A DNA stretch of 52,155 nucleotides from Fibrobacter sp. (GCA_017550445.1 JAFZOV010000028.1:1-52155); one strand, 5' to 3'. Positions 16,642-25,395 are shown, numbered from the stretch's first letter. Notes: generated by a model from the sequence alone, not told the origin. Numbers and translations: made by a program.

Positions 16642-16670
16642 AACTAGAAAGCAAGATGTCGCGAAACGAA

Positions 16671-17108
16671 TTAGTTTTCGTTGTTGTGCATTTCCATCTG
16701 TTCGCGGTCCATCGTGTGCTGCAAGTATTCCTTGAAGTCACGGTCGATGTTCACACCATCGAGGTCGAGGTCATCGTTTTCCAACACGAACACGGCGCTC
16801 GGGTTATCGAGCCAGCCGACCACGTCCACCTGATCGAGTTTCATGGACTTGTCGCCTGCAGCCTGTGCAACATATTCAATCTTAGACTTCTGAACCCAGC
16901 CCTGTCCGCAAGGACCCTTCACGAGCACTTCGGTTTCACCATCCTTAAGGATAGTCAGTTCATCATTGAAGCCTGCGGTACAAACAACGGAACCACCATC
17001 TTTTTCCTTGGTCAGGTCCACGTCACCCAGCTTAGATTTGACCTTCTTGCCAGCAGCGAAAGAAACGCTAACCATAAGAGCAAGAGCAATTAAAAGCACC
17101 TTTTTCAT
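16671..17108 (-). CDS. Small exported protein, possibly SH3-like
   Basis: The 145-residue protein has a signal peptide (cleavage after VSFAA). The next 60 residues show two Cys in a pattern (VVCTAGFNDELTILKDG ... GPCGQGWVQKSKIEYV) that resembles bacterial SH3-type beta-barrels in the WVxxxYV ending. The C-terminal half is acidic and ends in Met/Asn-rich sequence (MEMHNNEN). No specific family is recognised. AGGAAAG precedes the ATG. A TATATTCG box (17151-17158) lies 42 nt upstream, and a terminator closes the unit, so it is monocistronic. A periplasmic location is inferred from the signal peptide. Confidence 0.75.
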   Translation of the reverse strand: MKKVLLIALALMVSVSFAAGKKVKSKLGDVDLTKEKDGGSVVCTAGFNDELTILKDGETEVLVKGPCGQGWVQKSKIEYVAQAAGDKSMKLDQVDVVGWLDNPSAVFVLENDDLDLDGVNIDRDFKEYLQHTMDREQMEMHNNEN

Positions 17109-17205
17109 ATCTTTCCTCAGAACCAGGTTAAAAACTTGATAATGCAGATACGAATATACCTTTTATTTTTGACTTTCGTCACAATTTCTTTTAAATTTTT
17201 GCGAT

Positions 17206-18213
17206 ATGAAGAAGATTTTACTTATTTTGACCCTCATTTTGGCACTTTTGGGCACTTTTTTGACCGTAAACCTCAAGTCGAGGATGGGTGAAAAGGCTCA
17301 AAACACCCAAACAGTGCTCCTGGAAGTCCCCAAAGGAAGTTCCCCGACCAAAGTTTTCCAGATTCTAAAACAGAACGGAATCTGGAGCGACGACCTCGCC
17401 TTCCGGTTGACCATGAGAAGGTTAAACCCGAGCCTCAAGGCCGGCTGGTTCGAAATTCCCGCTGGACTTACACTGCCACAGGTACTCGACATTATCGCAA
17501 GCGGCAAGGTCGCCGTACGCCGAGTGACCATTCCCGAAGGACGCGCCTCTTGGGAGATTCCCGAATACCTTAAAAAGGCTTACCCCGACCTGAACGAGAG
17601 CCGCTGGAACAAATTGGTCCAAGACCCGAAGTTCGCCCGCTCGCTGGGAGTCGAAGCTAACAGCCTCGAAGGCTACCTGCTCCCCGACACCTACCCCTTC
17701 CCCATCGACGCCAACGAAGAAACCATTCTTAAGCAAATGGTGGCTGCCAACCTGAAGGTCCGCGACGAAATGCAGAAGAAACCGGGCTCCATGTGGAAGA
17801 CTCTCGGGAACTGGCACAAGGTGCTGACCCTTGCTAGCGTAGTAGAAGAAGAAACGGGCATTCCCGAAGAACGCCCGCTAATTGCAGGCGTGTTCCACAA
17901 CCGCTTGCGCATTGGCATGCCGCTGGGGGCAGACCCCACGGTGCGGTTCATCTTCAAAAACCTGACCGGTCCCATCTACAAGAGCCAGCTTAACAGCGAC
18001 AGTCCCTACAACACCCGCAAGTTCAAGGGACTCATGCCGGGACCCATTTCGAATCCGGGCCGCAAGGCTATCGAAGCAGCACTCTTCCCCGCCAAAACCG
18101 AAGCGCTCTATTTCGTCGCAAAGGATGACGGATCCATGACTCATTTCTTCAGTTCTAACCTCGCCGACCATAACAAATACAAGGATGTCGCCGCCAAAAA
18201 TCGTGGGGAATAA
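17206..18213 (+). CDS. mltG: Endolytic peptidoglycan transglycosylase MltG
   Basis: The 335-residue protein is the YceG/MltG lytic transglycosylase, an inner membrane enzyme that cleaves nascent glycan strands and helps set their length. It has one N-terminal membrane anchor (residues 3-22), a LysM-like region (about 40-100) and the catalytic domain. Catalytic Glu is in ASVVEEET (residues 210-217), followed by FHNRLRIGMPLGADPTV and the C-terminal YNTRKFKGLMPGPISNPG signature. The length is usual. TTTTTG ends 4 nt before the ATG and TTTG (17168-17171) lies about 20 nt upstream, so the transcript may be leaderless. Confidence 0.93.
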   Translation: MKKILLILTLILALLGTFLTVNLKSRMGEKAQNTQTVLLEVPKGSSPTKVFQILKQNGIWSDDLAFRLTMRRLNPSLKAGWFEIPAGLTLPQVLDIIASGKVAVRRVTIPEGRASWEIPEYLKKAYPDLNESRWNKLVQDPKFARSLGVEANSLEGYLLPDTYPFPIDANEETILKQMVAANLKVRDEMQKKPGSMWKTLGNWHKVLTLASVVEEETGIPEERPLIAGVFHNRLRIGMPLGADPTVRFIFKNLTGPIYKSQLNSDSPYNTRKFKGLMPGPISNPGRKAIEAALFPAKTEALYFVAKDDGSMTHFFSSNLADHNKYKDVAAKNRGE

Positions 18214-18216
18214 CCC

Positions 18217-18247
18217 TTTGGGGGCACCCCCTATTTTTCTATATTTG
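18217..18247 (+). promoter_or_regulatory. pflB promoter, TTTG-N19-TATATTTG
   Basis: TTTG (18217-18220) and TATATTTG (18240-18247) are exactly 19 nt apart, the best -33/-7 pair in the window. Transcription would start near 18253, giving a leader of about 73 nt. Confidence 0.7.
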
Positions 18248-18275
18248 GGATACACATTAGAACAGCAAAAGAAGA

Positions 18276-18311
18276 CTCGGCCGCCCAAATTTATGGCGTT
18301 GGAAAGCCGAG
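18276..18311 (+). promoter_or_regulatory. Hairpin in the pflB leader
   Basis: CTCGGC (18276-18281) pairs with GCCGAG (18306-18311), with an inner CGCC/GGCG helix. The structure ends just upstream of the ribosome site (AAGAAGG) and may affect translation or mRNA stability. Its role is unknown. Confidence 0.45.
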
Positions 18312-18326
18312 CAAAGAAGGAAAATC

Positions 18327-20585
18327 ATGAGCGAAGCATGGAAAGGCTTTGAAGGTGGACTTTGGCAGAGCGAAATCAACGTCCGCGACTTTATTCAACG
18401 TAACTACACCGCCTACGAAGGAGACAAGTCCTTCCTCGCAGGCCCGACCGACGCAACGGAAAAGTTGTGGGGCGAACTGCAGAAGCTGCAGGCCGAAGAA
18501 CGCAAGAAAGGCGGTGTTCTCGATATGGACACCGACATCGTTTCGACGATTACGAGCCATAAGCCGGGCTACATCAACGAAGGACTCAAGGATTTGGAAA
18601 AGGTCGTCGGCCTCCAGACCGACAAGCCCCTGAAGCGCGCCTTTATGCCGTTCGGTGGCATCAAGATGGCCGAAGAATCCTGCAAGCAGTACGGCTACGA
18701 GCCGAGTGCAGAGCTCCACAAGATTTTTACCGATTACCACAAGACGCACAACCAGGCTGTGTTCGATTGCTACACTCCTGAAATCCGCGCCGTCCGCAAG
18801 GCACACTTGCTGACCGGTCTTCCGGATACCTACGGCCGCGGCCGTATCGTGGGCGACTACCGTCGCGTAGCTCTTTACGGTATCGACTACATCATTCAGC
18901 AGAAGACGAACGACCTCGCCCACGTTGGCGACGGCACCATGACCGACGACGTCATCCGCCTGCGCGAAGAAGTCGCCGAACAGATCAAGTCCCTCAAGGC
19001 CATGAAGGTGATGGCTCAGAGCTACGGCTTCGATATTTCTAAGCCGGCCAGCAACGCCCGCGAAGCCTTCCAGTGGCTCTACTTCGGCTACCTCTCTGCT
19101 ATCAAGACGCAGAACGGCGCTGCCATGAGCGTGGGTCGTATTTCTACCTTCCTCGACATTTATATCGAACGTGACCTCAAGAACGGTACGCTCACCGAAA
19201 GCGAAGCCCAGGAACTTGTGGACCACATGGTCATGAAGTTCCGCATGGTGAAGTTCGCCCGTATCGAATCTTACAACCAGCTCTTCAGCGGCGACCCGGT
19301 GTGGGCTACTCTCGAAGTTGGCGGTATGGGTCAGGACGGACGTCCGATGGTCACCAAGAACGACTTCCGTTTCTTGCACACTCTTGAAAACATGGGTCCG
19401 TCTCCGGAACCCAACCTCACCGTTCTCTACACCAAGCGCCTCCCTGAAAACTTCAAGGAATACGCCGCATTCATTTCTGTGACGACCAGCTCGATCCAGT
19501 ATGAAAACGACGACGTGATGCGCCCAGTTTGGGGTGACGACTACAGCATTTGCTGCTGCGTTTCTGCAACGCAGACCGGTAAGGAAATGCAGTTCTTCGG
19601 CGCCCGTGCAAACCTCGCCAAGGCTCTCCTTTACGCCATCAACGGCGGCAAGGACGAAGAAGCCGGTCTCGTGCCCGGCATGCAGATTGGTCCGGAACTC
19701 GCTCCGATTACCAGCGAATATCTCGACTACAACGAAGTGATGCACAAGTACGACATCATGCTCGAATGGCTCGCAGGTATCTACGTGAATACGCTGAACC
19801 TGATCCATTACATGCACGACAAGTACTACTACGAAGCTGCAGAACTCGCCCTCATCGATACCGACGTGCGCCGCACGTTTGCAACGGGTATCGCAGGCTT
19901 CAGCCACGTGGTCGATAGCCTCTGCGCCATCAAGTATGCAAAGGTAAAGACCGTCCGCGGCGAAAACGGCCTCGTGAAGGACTTCGTTGTCGAAGGCGAC
20001 TTCCCCAAGTACGGTAACGACGACGACCGCGCCGACGAAATGGCAGTCTGGCTCCTCAAGGAATTCATCGCAAAGATCAAGAAGCACCACACCTACCGCG
20101 GTGCAGAACCGACTACGTCAATTCTTACGATTACCAGTAACGTTGTTTACGGTAAGGCTACCGGTGCTCTGCCCGATGGCCGCCCGGCTCACGCCCCGTT
20201 CGCTCCTGGTGCAAACCCGAGCTACGGCGCCGAAAAGAACGGCCTGCTGGCCTCGCTCAACTCTGTCGCCAAGCTCCCGTACGAATACGCGCTCGACGGT
20301 ATCAGCAACACGCAGACCATCAGCCCGAACGCCCTCGGTCACAGTGACGAAGAACGCGCCCAGAAGCTCGTAACCGTCATGGACGGCTACTTCGCCCAGG
20401 GCGCACACCACCTGAATGTGAACGTGTTCGGCGTGGAAAAGCTCCTCGACGCACAGGCACACCCGGAAAAGCCCGAATACGCGAACTTCACCATCCGCGT
20501 TTCCGGCTACGCCGTCAAGTTCCTGTCTCTGACTAAGGAACAGCAGGACGACGTCATCAGCCGCACCTGCCACGGCGTGTTGTAA
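18327..20585 (+). CDS. pflB: Pyruvate formate-lyase (formate C-acetyltransferase)
   Basis: The 752-residue glycyl radical enzyme converts pyruvate and CoA to acetyl-CoA and formate in anaerobic fermentation. The glycyl radical site is Gly727 in RVSGYAV. The active-site cysteines lie in YSICCCVS, where three Cys occur in a row (409-411) instead of the usual pair. The length matches PflB. AGGAAAATC precedes the ATG. It needs PflA, encoded at 22162 on the same strand; the two genes are separated by the minus-strand GH16 gene and a repeat element. A structured leader of about 73 nt and a clear promoter precede it. Codon use is strongly biased to C/G-ending codons, as expected for a highly expressed gene. 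Confidence 0.96.
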   Translation: MSEAWKGFEGGLWQSEINVRDFIQRNYTAYEGDKSFLAGPTDATEKLWGELQKLQAEERKKGGVLDMDTDIVSTITSHKPGYINEGLKDLEKVVGLQTDKPLKRAFMPFGGIKMAEESCKQYGYEPSAELHKIFTDYHKTHNQAVFDCYTPEIRAVRKAHLLTGLPDTYGRGRIVGDYRRVALYGIDYIIQQKTNDLAHVGDGTMTDDVIRLREEVAEQIKSLKAMKVMAQSYGFDISKPASNAREAFQWLYFGYLSAIKTQNGAAMSVGRISTFLDIYIERDLKNGTLTESEAQELVDHMVMKFRMVKFARIESYNQLFSGDPVWATLEVGGMGQDGRPMVTKNDFRFLHTLENMGPSPEPNLTVLYTKRLPENFKEYAAFISVTTSSIQYENDDVMRPVWGDDYSICCCVSATQTGKEMQFFGARANLAKALLYAINGGKDEEAGLVPGMQIGPELAPITSEYLDYNEVMHKYDIMLEWLAGIYVNTLNLIHYMHDKYYYEAAELALIDTDVRRTFATGIAGFSHVVDSLCAIKYAKVKTVRGENGLVKDFVVEGDFPKYGNDDDRADEMAVWLLKEFIAKIKKHHTYRGAEPTTSILTITSNVVYGKATGALPDGRPAHAPFAPGANPSYGAEKNGLLASLNSVAKLPYEYALDGISNTQTISPNALGHSDEERAQKLVTVMDGYFAQGAHHLNVNVFGVEKLLDAQAHPEKPEYANFTIRVSGYAVKFLSLTKEQQDDVISRTCHGVL

Positions 20586-20615
20586 TTCGGAATTCGGAAC
20601 GAGGAATTCGGAATT

Positions 20616-20645
20616 AGTCGCAGCGTAAAATGCTGCGACTTTTTC
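20616..20645 (+). terminator. Terminator of pflB
   Basis: A perfect 9-bp stem AGTCGCAGC / GCTGCGACT with a 7-nt loop and TTTTTC. The 30 nt before it repeat the word AATTCGGAA three times. Confidence 0.88.
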
Positions 20646-20784
20646 TTTTGAAGTTTTCATACCTCGTTGTTCGCATATATAAAGTGCCGAGCGGAGGCAA
20701 TAGACAGGTGGTCTATTGTCGGAGCGAAGGGCGAACAACGACTCGCTTATCCTTTTGGAGTTTTCATACTTCGTTGTTCGCATA
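20646..20784. repeat. Composite repeat: two direct copies of TTTTG(A/G)AGTTTTCATAC(C/T)TCGTTGTTCGCATA
   Basis: The two about-32-bp copies (20646-20678 and 20753-20784) differ at only a few positions. Between them lie GCGAACAACGA, the inverse of the TCGTTGTTCGC core, and a perfect inverted repeat AATAGAC / GTCTATT around 20699-20717. A related ATTTCGTTGTTC word occurs at 43890. It looks like an assembled non-coding element. No gene is supported in it. Confidence 0.65.
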
Positions 20785-20791
20785 CTTATAC

Positions 20792-20830
20792 AAAAAACGC
20801 CTCGGAAGCAAGCTTCCGGGGCGTTCAACT
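20792..20830 (-). terminator. Terminator of the GH16 gene
   Basis: A 13-bp stem (ACGCCTCGGAAGC / GCTTCCGGGGCGT, one G-U) is followed on the minus strand by TTTTTTG. It lies 34 nt after the GH16 stop. Confidence 0.88.
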
Positions 20831-20863
20831 TTTATGGAGGAGAACAAAAACTCTTTTTTATTA

Positions 20864-22039
20864 CTAATTGGCGGTCTTGTCAGCGCGGGTCATCAGAAGT
20901 TTGCAGTAACCGTCTTCGACCACCACATTTTCCGGAGCAAGATTCACCTTTTCCATTTCCCAGTTACCGGTAGACCAGTGAGCCGACAGAGAAGAGCCTT
21001 CAAAATCATCAACCCAAGATTCGGTAAAGGACTTGGTTGCGGTATCGTAGGAATAGACTCGCACATAGTCAATCCACTGAGCCTTCGGAGCTTCAGCCAG
21101 TTCGTCACCCGTGAATGCGCCTACCCAGGCAGCGCTCTTGGAAGCCCAAAGGTTGAAACGGAGTGTCTGATCCTTGGTAAGGAATGCAACCTGGTCAGCA
21201 TCGGCGTGGGTGCCACGAGTGATACCGAGCGTATCGCGGCGAATTTCAACACCGTCGATTTCCCAAGACACGTATTCAGGCGTCCAGGTCATTGCATACA
21301 AGTGGAATTCTTCGGTTGCATCGAAGCCAAATTCATGCAAAGGCTTGCTTTCGGAAGAGGTGTTCTTCTTGATAGAAGGATCGCCTTCACGAGTAATGAT
21401 GTTGGACTGCCACATCGTGCCACCCTTACCGAGAACTTCGATATCAATTTCGTTCCACGGTTCATCACCATTCTTCCAGGAATCATCATAGTAAAGGAAC
21501 ATGGAGCTCACGGACCCCGGAATCGAGACCATTTTCATGCAGGCTTCATAGCGGCCATACTTGAACTGGTCAACACCGGAAAGTTCTGCACCAAAGTATT
21601 CGTACGTGCCGGAGGACGGAGTCGCGGCATAAGTCGGTTCCACAACCGGAGTACGGGCTGCGTTACGGCATGCTGCCACCGATGCAGAAGGATCGACCGG
21701 AGTTTCTACGACAGGGTCGGTTGCCGGATCGCCAGCGGGATCCGTTGCAGGATCAGTAGCCGGGTCAGTTGCAGGATCACCTGGATTTGTTGCCGGGTCA
21801 GCGGCCGGATCACCCGCAGGATCCGCAGCGGGGTCGCCAGCAGGGTCAGTAGTCGTATTGCCAGCAGGATCTGCGGCAGGGTCGCCAGCCGGGTTGCTAG
21901 CAGGATCGCCAGTCGGATTTTCAACTGCGGCAGGATCTGTTCCAGGAACATTGTTATCTGCTGCGGCAGAGTTGCTGTCGTCGCCACAAGCGGCAAACAG
22001 GCCAAGTGCAATAATCGGGAGAAGGAATTTCGTTTTCAT
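20864..22039 (-). CDS. Circularly permuted GH16 beta-glucanase lipoprotein (lichenase-type)
   Basis: This 391-residue lipoprotein has its lipobox Cys after GLFAA (near residue 18) and a linker of about 90 residues made of (G)DPA repeats. The GH16 domain follows, with catalytic residues Glu197, Asp199 and Glu201 in NEIDIEVLG. Domain order is permuted: the region that starts normal GH16 lichenases (WVDDFEG ... GNWEMEKVN ... VEDGYCKLLMTR) is at the C-terminus (about residues 335-391), as in the well-known F. succinogenes 1,3-1,4-beta-glucanase. The substrate is therefore probably mixed-linkage beta-glucan. Unlike that secreted enzyme, this one has the linker at the N-terminus, a lipid anchor and no C-terminal repeats. 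AGAGG precedes ATG 22039. Confidence 0.88.
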   Translation of the reverse strand: MKTKFLLPIIALGLFAACGDDSNSAAADNNVPGTDPAAVENPTGDPASNPAGDPAADPAGNTTTDPAGDPAADPAGDPAADPATNPGDPATDPATDPATDPAGDPATDPVVETPVDPSASVAACRNAARTPVVEPTYAATPSSGTYEYFGAELSGVDQFKYGRYEACMKMVSIPGSVSSMFLYYDDSWKNGDEPWNEIDIEVLGKGGTMWQSNIITREGDPSIKKNTSSESKPLHEFGFDATEEFHLYAMTWTPEYVSWEIDGVEIRRDTLGITRGTHADADQVAFLTKDQTLRFNLWASKSAAWVGAFTGDELAEAPKAQWIDYVRVYSYDTATKSFTESWVDDFEGSSLSAHWSTGNWEMEKVNLAPENVVVEDGYCKLLMTRADKTAN

Positions 22040-22161
22040 AATAAACCTCTTGTCTTTGAACATAAATATACCCCCTTTTCCCGCCCTTGGGTAGTGTCCA
22101 AAACACAAATCAAACATAACTGTACCAATTGTATTTCAGCATATATTTCTACATTTATTAT

Positions 22162-22911
22162 ATGCTCGGACGAATCAACAAAATAGAGACCTTTGGCTCG
22201 GTAGACGGCCCCGGAGTACGATTTGTCGTATTCATGCAGGGTTGCCCCATGCGTTGCCAATTCTGCCACAACCCCGAAACATGGGACTTCGGCGCACAAA
22301 GCGCAAACGGAATCAGCAACGGTTCGTTCGAAATCTCCGCAGAAGACTTGCTCAAGAAAGCGCTACGCTACAAAAGCTACTGGGGCAAAGACGGCGGCAT
22401 TACCGTGAGCGGCGGCGAACCACTTGCGCAAATAGATTTCATGATTGAATTCTTCGAAGCCGCAAAAGCCGCAGGCGTAAACACCTGCATCGATACATCA
22501 GGCGTAAACTTTGTTCGTAACGATCCTTACTTTAGCAAGTTCAAGCGCCTCATGGACGCAACAGACCTGCTTCTCGTAGACATCAAGAACATCGACCCCA
22601 CAGAGCACAAAAAACTCACCGGCCATGACAACAAGAACATCCTCGACATGTTCCGCTATCTAGACGAAATCCACAAGCCCATCTGGATTCGCCACGTACT
22701 CGTACCCGGCGGAAGTGACAACGACGAACAGCTCATCAAGACCCGCGAATTCATCGACACGCTCCACAACGTGCAAAAACTCGAAGTCCTCCCCTACCAC
22801 GCACTGGCGCTTGCCAAGTACCAGGAACTCGGCATCGACTACGTGCTGAAAGACGTGAAATCGCCCAGCCCGGAGAGGATTGCCAACGCCAAACGCATCC
22901 TCGGCGCATAA
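22162..22911 (+). CDS. pflA: Pyruvate formate-lyase activating enzyme
   Basis: The 249-residue radical SAM enzyme installs the glycyl radical on PflB. The cluster motif is CPMRCQFC (CxxxCxxC), followed by the typical GGITVSGGEPLAQ. The family N-terminus (GRINKIETFGSVDGPGVRF) supports the start at 22162. No Shine-Dalgarno is present; TACATTTA ends 4 nt before the ATG, again suggesting a leaderless transcript. pflB is about 1.6 kb upstream on the same strand. pflA must have its own promoter because the GH16 gene lies between them in the opposite direction. A family B palindrome follows and may end the transcript. Confidence 0.95.
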   Translation: MLGRINKIETFGSVDGPGVRFVVFMQGCPMRCQFCHNPETWDFGAQSANGISNGSFEISAEDLLKKALRYKSYWGKDGGITVSGGEPLAQIDFMIEFFEAAKAAGVNTCIDTSGVNFVRNDPYFSKFKRLMDATDLLLVDIKNIDPTEHKKLTGHDNKNILDMFRYLDEIHKPIWIRHVLVPGGSDNDEQLIKTREFIDTLHNVQKLEVLPYHALALAKYQELGIDYVLKDVKSPSPERIANAKRILGA

Positions 22912-22950
22912 AAAAGGAAATCCCCGATCAAGTCGGGGAAGACATCCTAC
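22912..22950 (+). repeat. Dispersed palindrome, family B, after pflA
   Basis: AAAAAGGAAATCCCCGA, TCAAG, TCGGGGAAGACATCCTAC. It starts directly at the pflA stop. The copy at 34219-34253 shares the loop TCAAG and the ACATCCTAC end. Confidence 0.85.
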
Positions 22951-23121
22951 AAACAAATTTCGCCTAAAACAAAACGAGAGGTCTTGTCGAAAGGCAAATT
23001 AAAGAACTTTCAAACAAATTTTGCTTGGAAACAAGCGAGAGCAGGAACAGGGCGACGTAGCGTACGAATTTGTACGTGAGGAGCCCTGTGACGAACTATC
23101 GCGAAGTTTACGAGCGAAATT
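22951..23121. repeat. Structured non-coding element downstream of pilC
   Basis: About 170 nt with nested inverted repeats: CAGGGC / GCCCTG around GTAC-GAATTT-GTAC (about 23056-23092), and an outer pair AAATTTCGC (near 22958) / GCGAAATTT at the pilC stop. CAAACAAATTT occurs twice. No T-tract is seen, so it is not a plain terminator. No gene is supported. Confidence 0.5.
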
Positions 23122-24324
23122 TTACCCTTTGATGGCGTCGCCCATGGAAAACATCGGCATGTACATGGCGATCAGCAAGCCACCGACAGCGCCGCCGAGG
23201 AACACGATAATAATCGGTTCCATCATACCCACGACACCATCCACAGCGGCATCCACTTCTTCGTCGTAGAAGTCTGCCAATTTCAAGAGCATGCCGCCCA
23301 AGTTACCGGTCTTTTCACCCACACCGGTCATCTGAATCACCATGGGAGGGAACAAGCCTGTATCGGCCATGGGGTCTGCAATACTCTTACCGCCGGCGAT
23401 ACCAATGGCAATCTTATTGATGCCCTTTTCCACCACTTTGTTCGTAACGGTAGAGGCCACCACCTTCAAGGAATCCATGATGGACACACCGGCATTCAAC
23501 AAAGTACCCAGCGTTCTCGAGAAACTTGCCGTTGTCGATTTAATCTGAAGGTCGCCTAGCTTGGGCACCTTCAGCATAAAACCGTCCCACGCAAATTTGG
23601 CCTGGGGCACACGCATGGCGAGTTTAAAGCCAACGCCCACAACAATGGCACCTATAAACAGGAACGCACCATTATCACGGACAAAATCAGAAATACCCAT
23701 CACGAACTGCGTCGGGGCAGGGAGTTCGGCATCAAGAGCGGCGAACTGTTCAGCAAACACCGGCACCACGAAAGTCATAAGGGCAATCACCACCAAGATA
23801 CCCACGATAATAAGCATCACCGGGTAAGTCAGGGCCTTTTTCACCTTACGTTTCAAGCGTTCGTTGTTTTCAAGAGTTTCTGCCAAACGGGCCAAGATAC
23901 CATCCAAGATACCGCCCGCTTCGCCAGCCGCCACCATGTTGGTATATAGGTTGCTGAACACCTTGGGATGTTGGGACAAAGCGTCTGCCAAAGAAGAACC
24001 ACCGTTAATGGACTGCGTAATCTTGTGGACCACATTTTTCAGTTCAGGGTTTTCACACTGACCTTCCAAAATGTTCAGGCACTGCAACATAGGCAGACCG
24101 GCAGAACTCATGGAAGAGAACATACGGGTAAAGCGAGCGATTTCTGCAGGCTTGATTCCCGAGCCAATCTTGATCTTGATTTCTGTAGGCTTCTTTTTTA
24201 GGCTTACAATAATCAGACGGCGACGCATGAGCATGGCTTCGGCTTCAGCCTTGTCCTTTGCCTCAAGAGTACCTTCAAAGTTATTGCCTTGGCTATTTGT
24301 CGCCTTGTAAAGGAATTCAGCCAT
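23122..24324 (-). CDS. pilC: Type IV pilus inner membrane platform protein PilC
   Basis: The 400-residue protein is the PilC/GspF platform of type IV pilus (or type II secretion) machines. It has two repeated GspF domains (about residues 70-190 and 275-395), each with a cytoplasmic helical part and membrane helices (VMLIIVGILVVIALMTFVVP; PIIIVFLGGAVGGLLIAMYM). The N-terminus (MAEFLYKATNSQGNNFEGTL) is typical. It starts 3 nt after the pilT stop codon, so the two are co-transcribed and probably coupled. With PilT as neighbour, a role in twitching pili is more likely than in type II secretion. Confidence 0.93.
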   Translation of the reverse strand: MAEFLYKATNSQGNNFEGTLEAKDKAEAEAMLMRRRLIIVSLKKKPTEIKIKIGSGIKPAEIARFTRMFSSMSSAGLPMLQCLNILEGQCENPELKNVVHKITQSINGGSSLADALSQHPKVFSNLYTNMVAAGEAGGILDGILARLAETLENNERLKRKVKKALTYPVMLIIVGILVVIALMTFVVPVFAEQFAALDAELPAPTQFVMGISDFVRDNGAFLFIGAIVVGVGFKLAMRVPQAKFAWDGFMLKVPKLGDLQIKSTTASFSRTLGTLLNAGVSIMDSLKVVASTVTNKVVEKGINKIAIGIAGGKSIADPMADTGLFPPMVIQMTGVGEKTGNLGGMLLKLADFYDEEVDAAVDGVVGMMEPIIIVFLGGAVGGLLIAMYMPMFSMGDAIKG

Positions 24325-24327
24325 GGA

Positions 24328-25395
24328 TTACACCCCTTCTTTCACGAACAACTGTTCCAACTGGTCCGGGCTCGGAGAACGTGCAAGGGCATCGAAACGG
24401 TCCACCTTGTGGTTCTTCACCAAGTCACACAAGCACATGTTCATGGTATTCATGCCGAACTTCTGACCAATTTCAATCATGGACTCAATCTGGTGCACCT
24501 TGTCATCGCGGATCAAAGCGCGGATACCGGGAGTCACGTTCATGACTTCGTAAGCCATCACGCGGCCACCACCAATACGCGGCATAAGGGTCTGGCATAT
24601 CACACCCTGCAGCACAAAGGAAAGCTGTGTACGAACGGTCTGCTGTTCACCCTTGGGGAACGCATCCACCACGCGGTTAATAGTCTGCACACAAGAGTTG
24701 GTATGCAAGGTGGCAAAAGCCAAGTGACCCGTTTCTGCAATCGTCAAAGCAGCACGGATTGTTTCAAGGTCACGCATTTCGCCGATAAGCACCACGTCAG
24801 GGTCCTGACGAAGAGCCATCTTAAGGGCCTGAGCAAAGCTATTGGTATCGCTACCAACTTCGCGCTGATTGATCATGCACCCCTGGTGCTTATGCAAAAA
24901 TTCAATCGGGTCTTCCACTGTCAGAATGTGATCGTGACGTTCCTTGTTGATCTTGTCGATCATGGCGGCCAAGGTCGTGGACTTACCGGAACCCGTCGCA
25001 CCCGTCACCAGCACAAGGCCGGACGGACGTGTCGTAAATTCGGCCATGATTTTCGGAAGGCCGAGATCCTTAAAGGTCTTAATTTCGAGCGGAATAATAC
25101 GCAAGGCCAAGGCCACGCAACCGCGCTGCAAATAGGCGTTGGCACGGAAACGCGCCAGGTTTGCAATACCGAAAGAGAAGTCGCATTCCTTCTGCTGTTC
25201 GAAAGTCTTTTTCTGGCCTTCGTTCATCAAGCTGTAGGTCATGCGCATGGTTTCGTCCGGTTTCAGCTTGTCTTCGCCAATGGGAGTAAGCTTACCAGAA
25301 AGACGAATAAGAGGAGGCGCACCTGCGGTAATATGCAAGTCAGAAGCGCCTCGCTGGACCATTTCAGAAAGAAGATCTTGAATATTGTATGCCAT
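24328..25395 (-). CDS. pilT: Pilus retraction ATPase PilT
   Basis: The 355-residue hexameric ATPase powers pilus retraction. Visible motifs: Walker A GATGSGKST, Asp box (TVEDPIEF), Walker B (VVLIGEMRDLET), His box (LAFATLHTNS) and the PilT-specific C-terminal AIRNLIRE motif, here GIRALIRD. Length is normal. The last two points separate it from PilB/GspE assembly ATPases. A TATATTCT box (25401-25408, a weak TAnnTTTG match) ends 5 nt before the ATG and there is no Shine-Dalgarno. pilC follows directly. Confidence 0.95.
   Translation of the reverse strand: MAYNIQDLLSEMVQRGASDLHITAGAPPLIRLSGKLTPIGEDKLKPDETMRMTYSLMNEGQKKTFEQQKECDFSFGIANLARFRANAYLQRGCVALALRIIPLEIKTFKDLGLPKIMAEFTTRPSGLVLVTGATGSGKSTTLAAMIDKINKERHDHILTVEDPIEFLHKHQGCMINQREVGSDTNSFAQALKMALRQDPDVVLIGEMRDLETIRAALTIAETGHLAFATLHTNSCVQTINRVVDAFPKGEQQTVRTQLSFVLQGVICQTLMPRIGGGRVMAYEVMNVTPGIRALIRDDKVHQIESMIEIGQKFGMNTMNMCLCDLVKNHKVDRFDALARSPSPDQLEQLFVKEGV

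Noticed and set aside
18291..20090. Long minus-strand open frame opposite pflB
   Set aside because: Caused by strong codon bias in pflB; the translation has no recognisable domain and its His/Val/Glu-rich composition is typical of an antisense frame.
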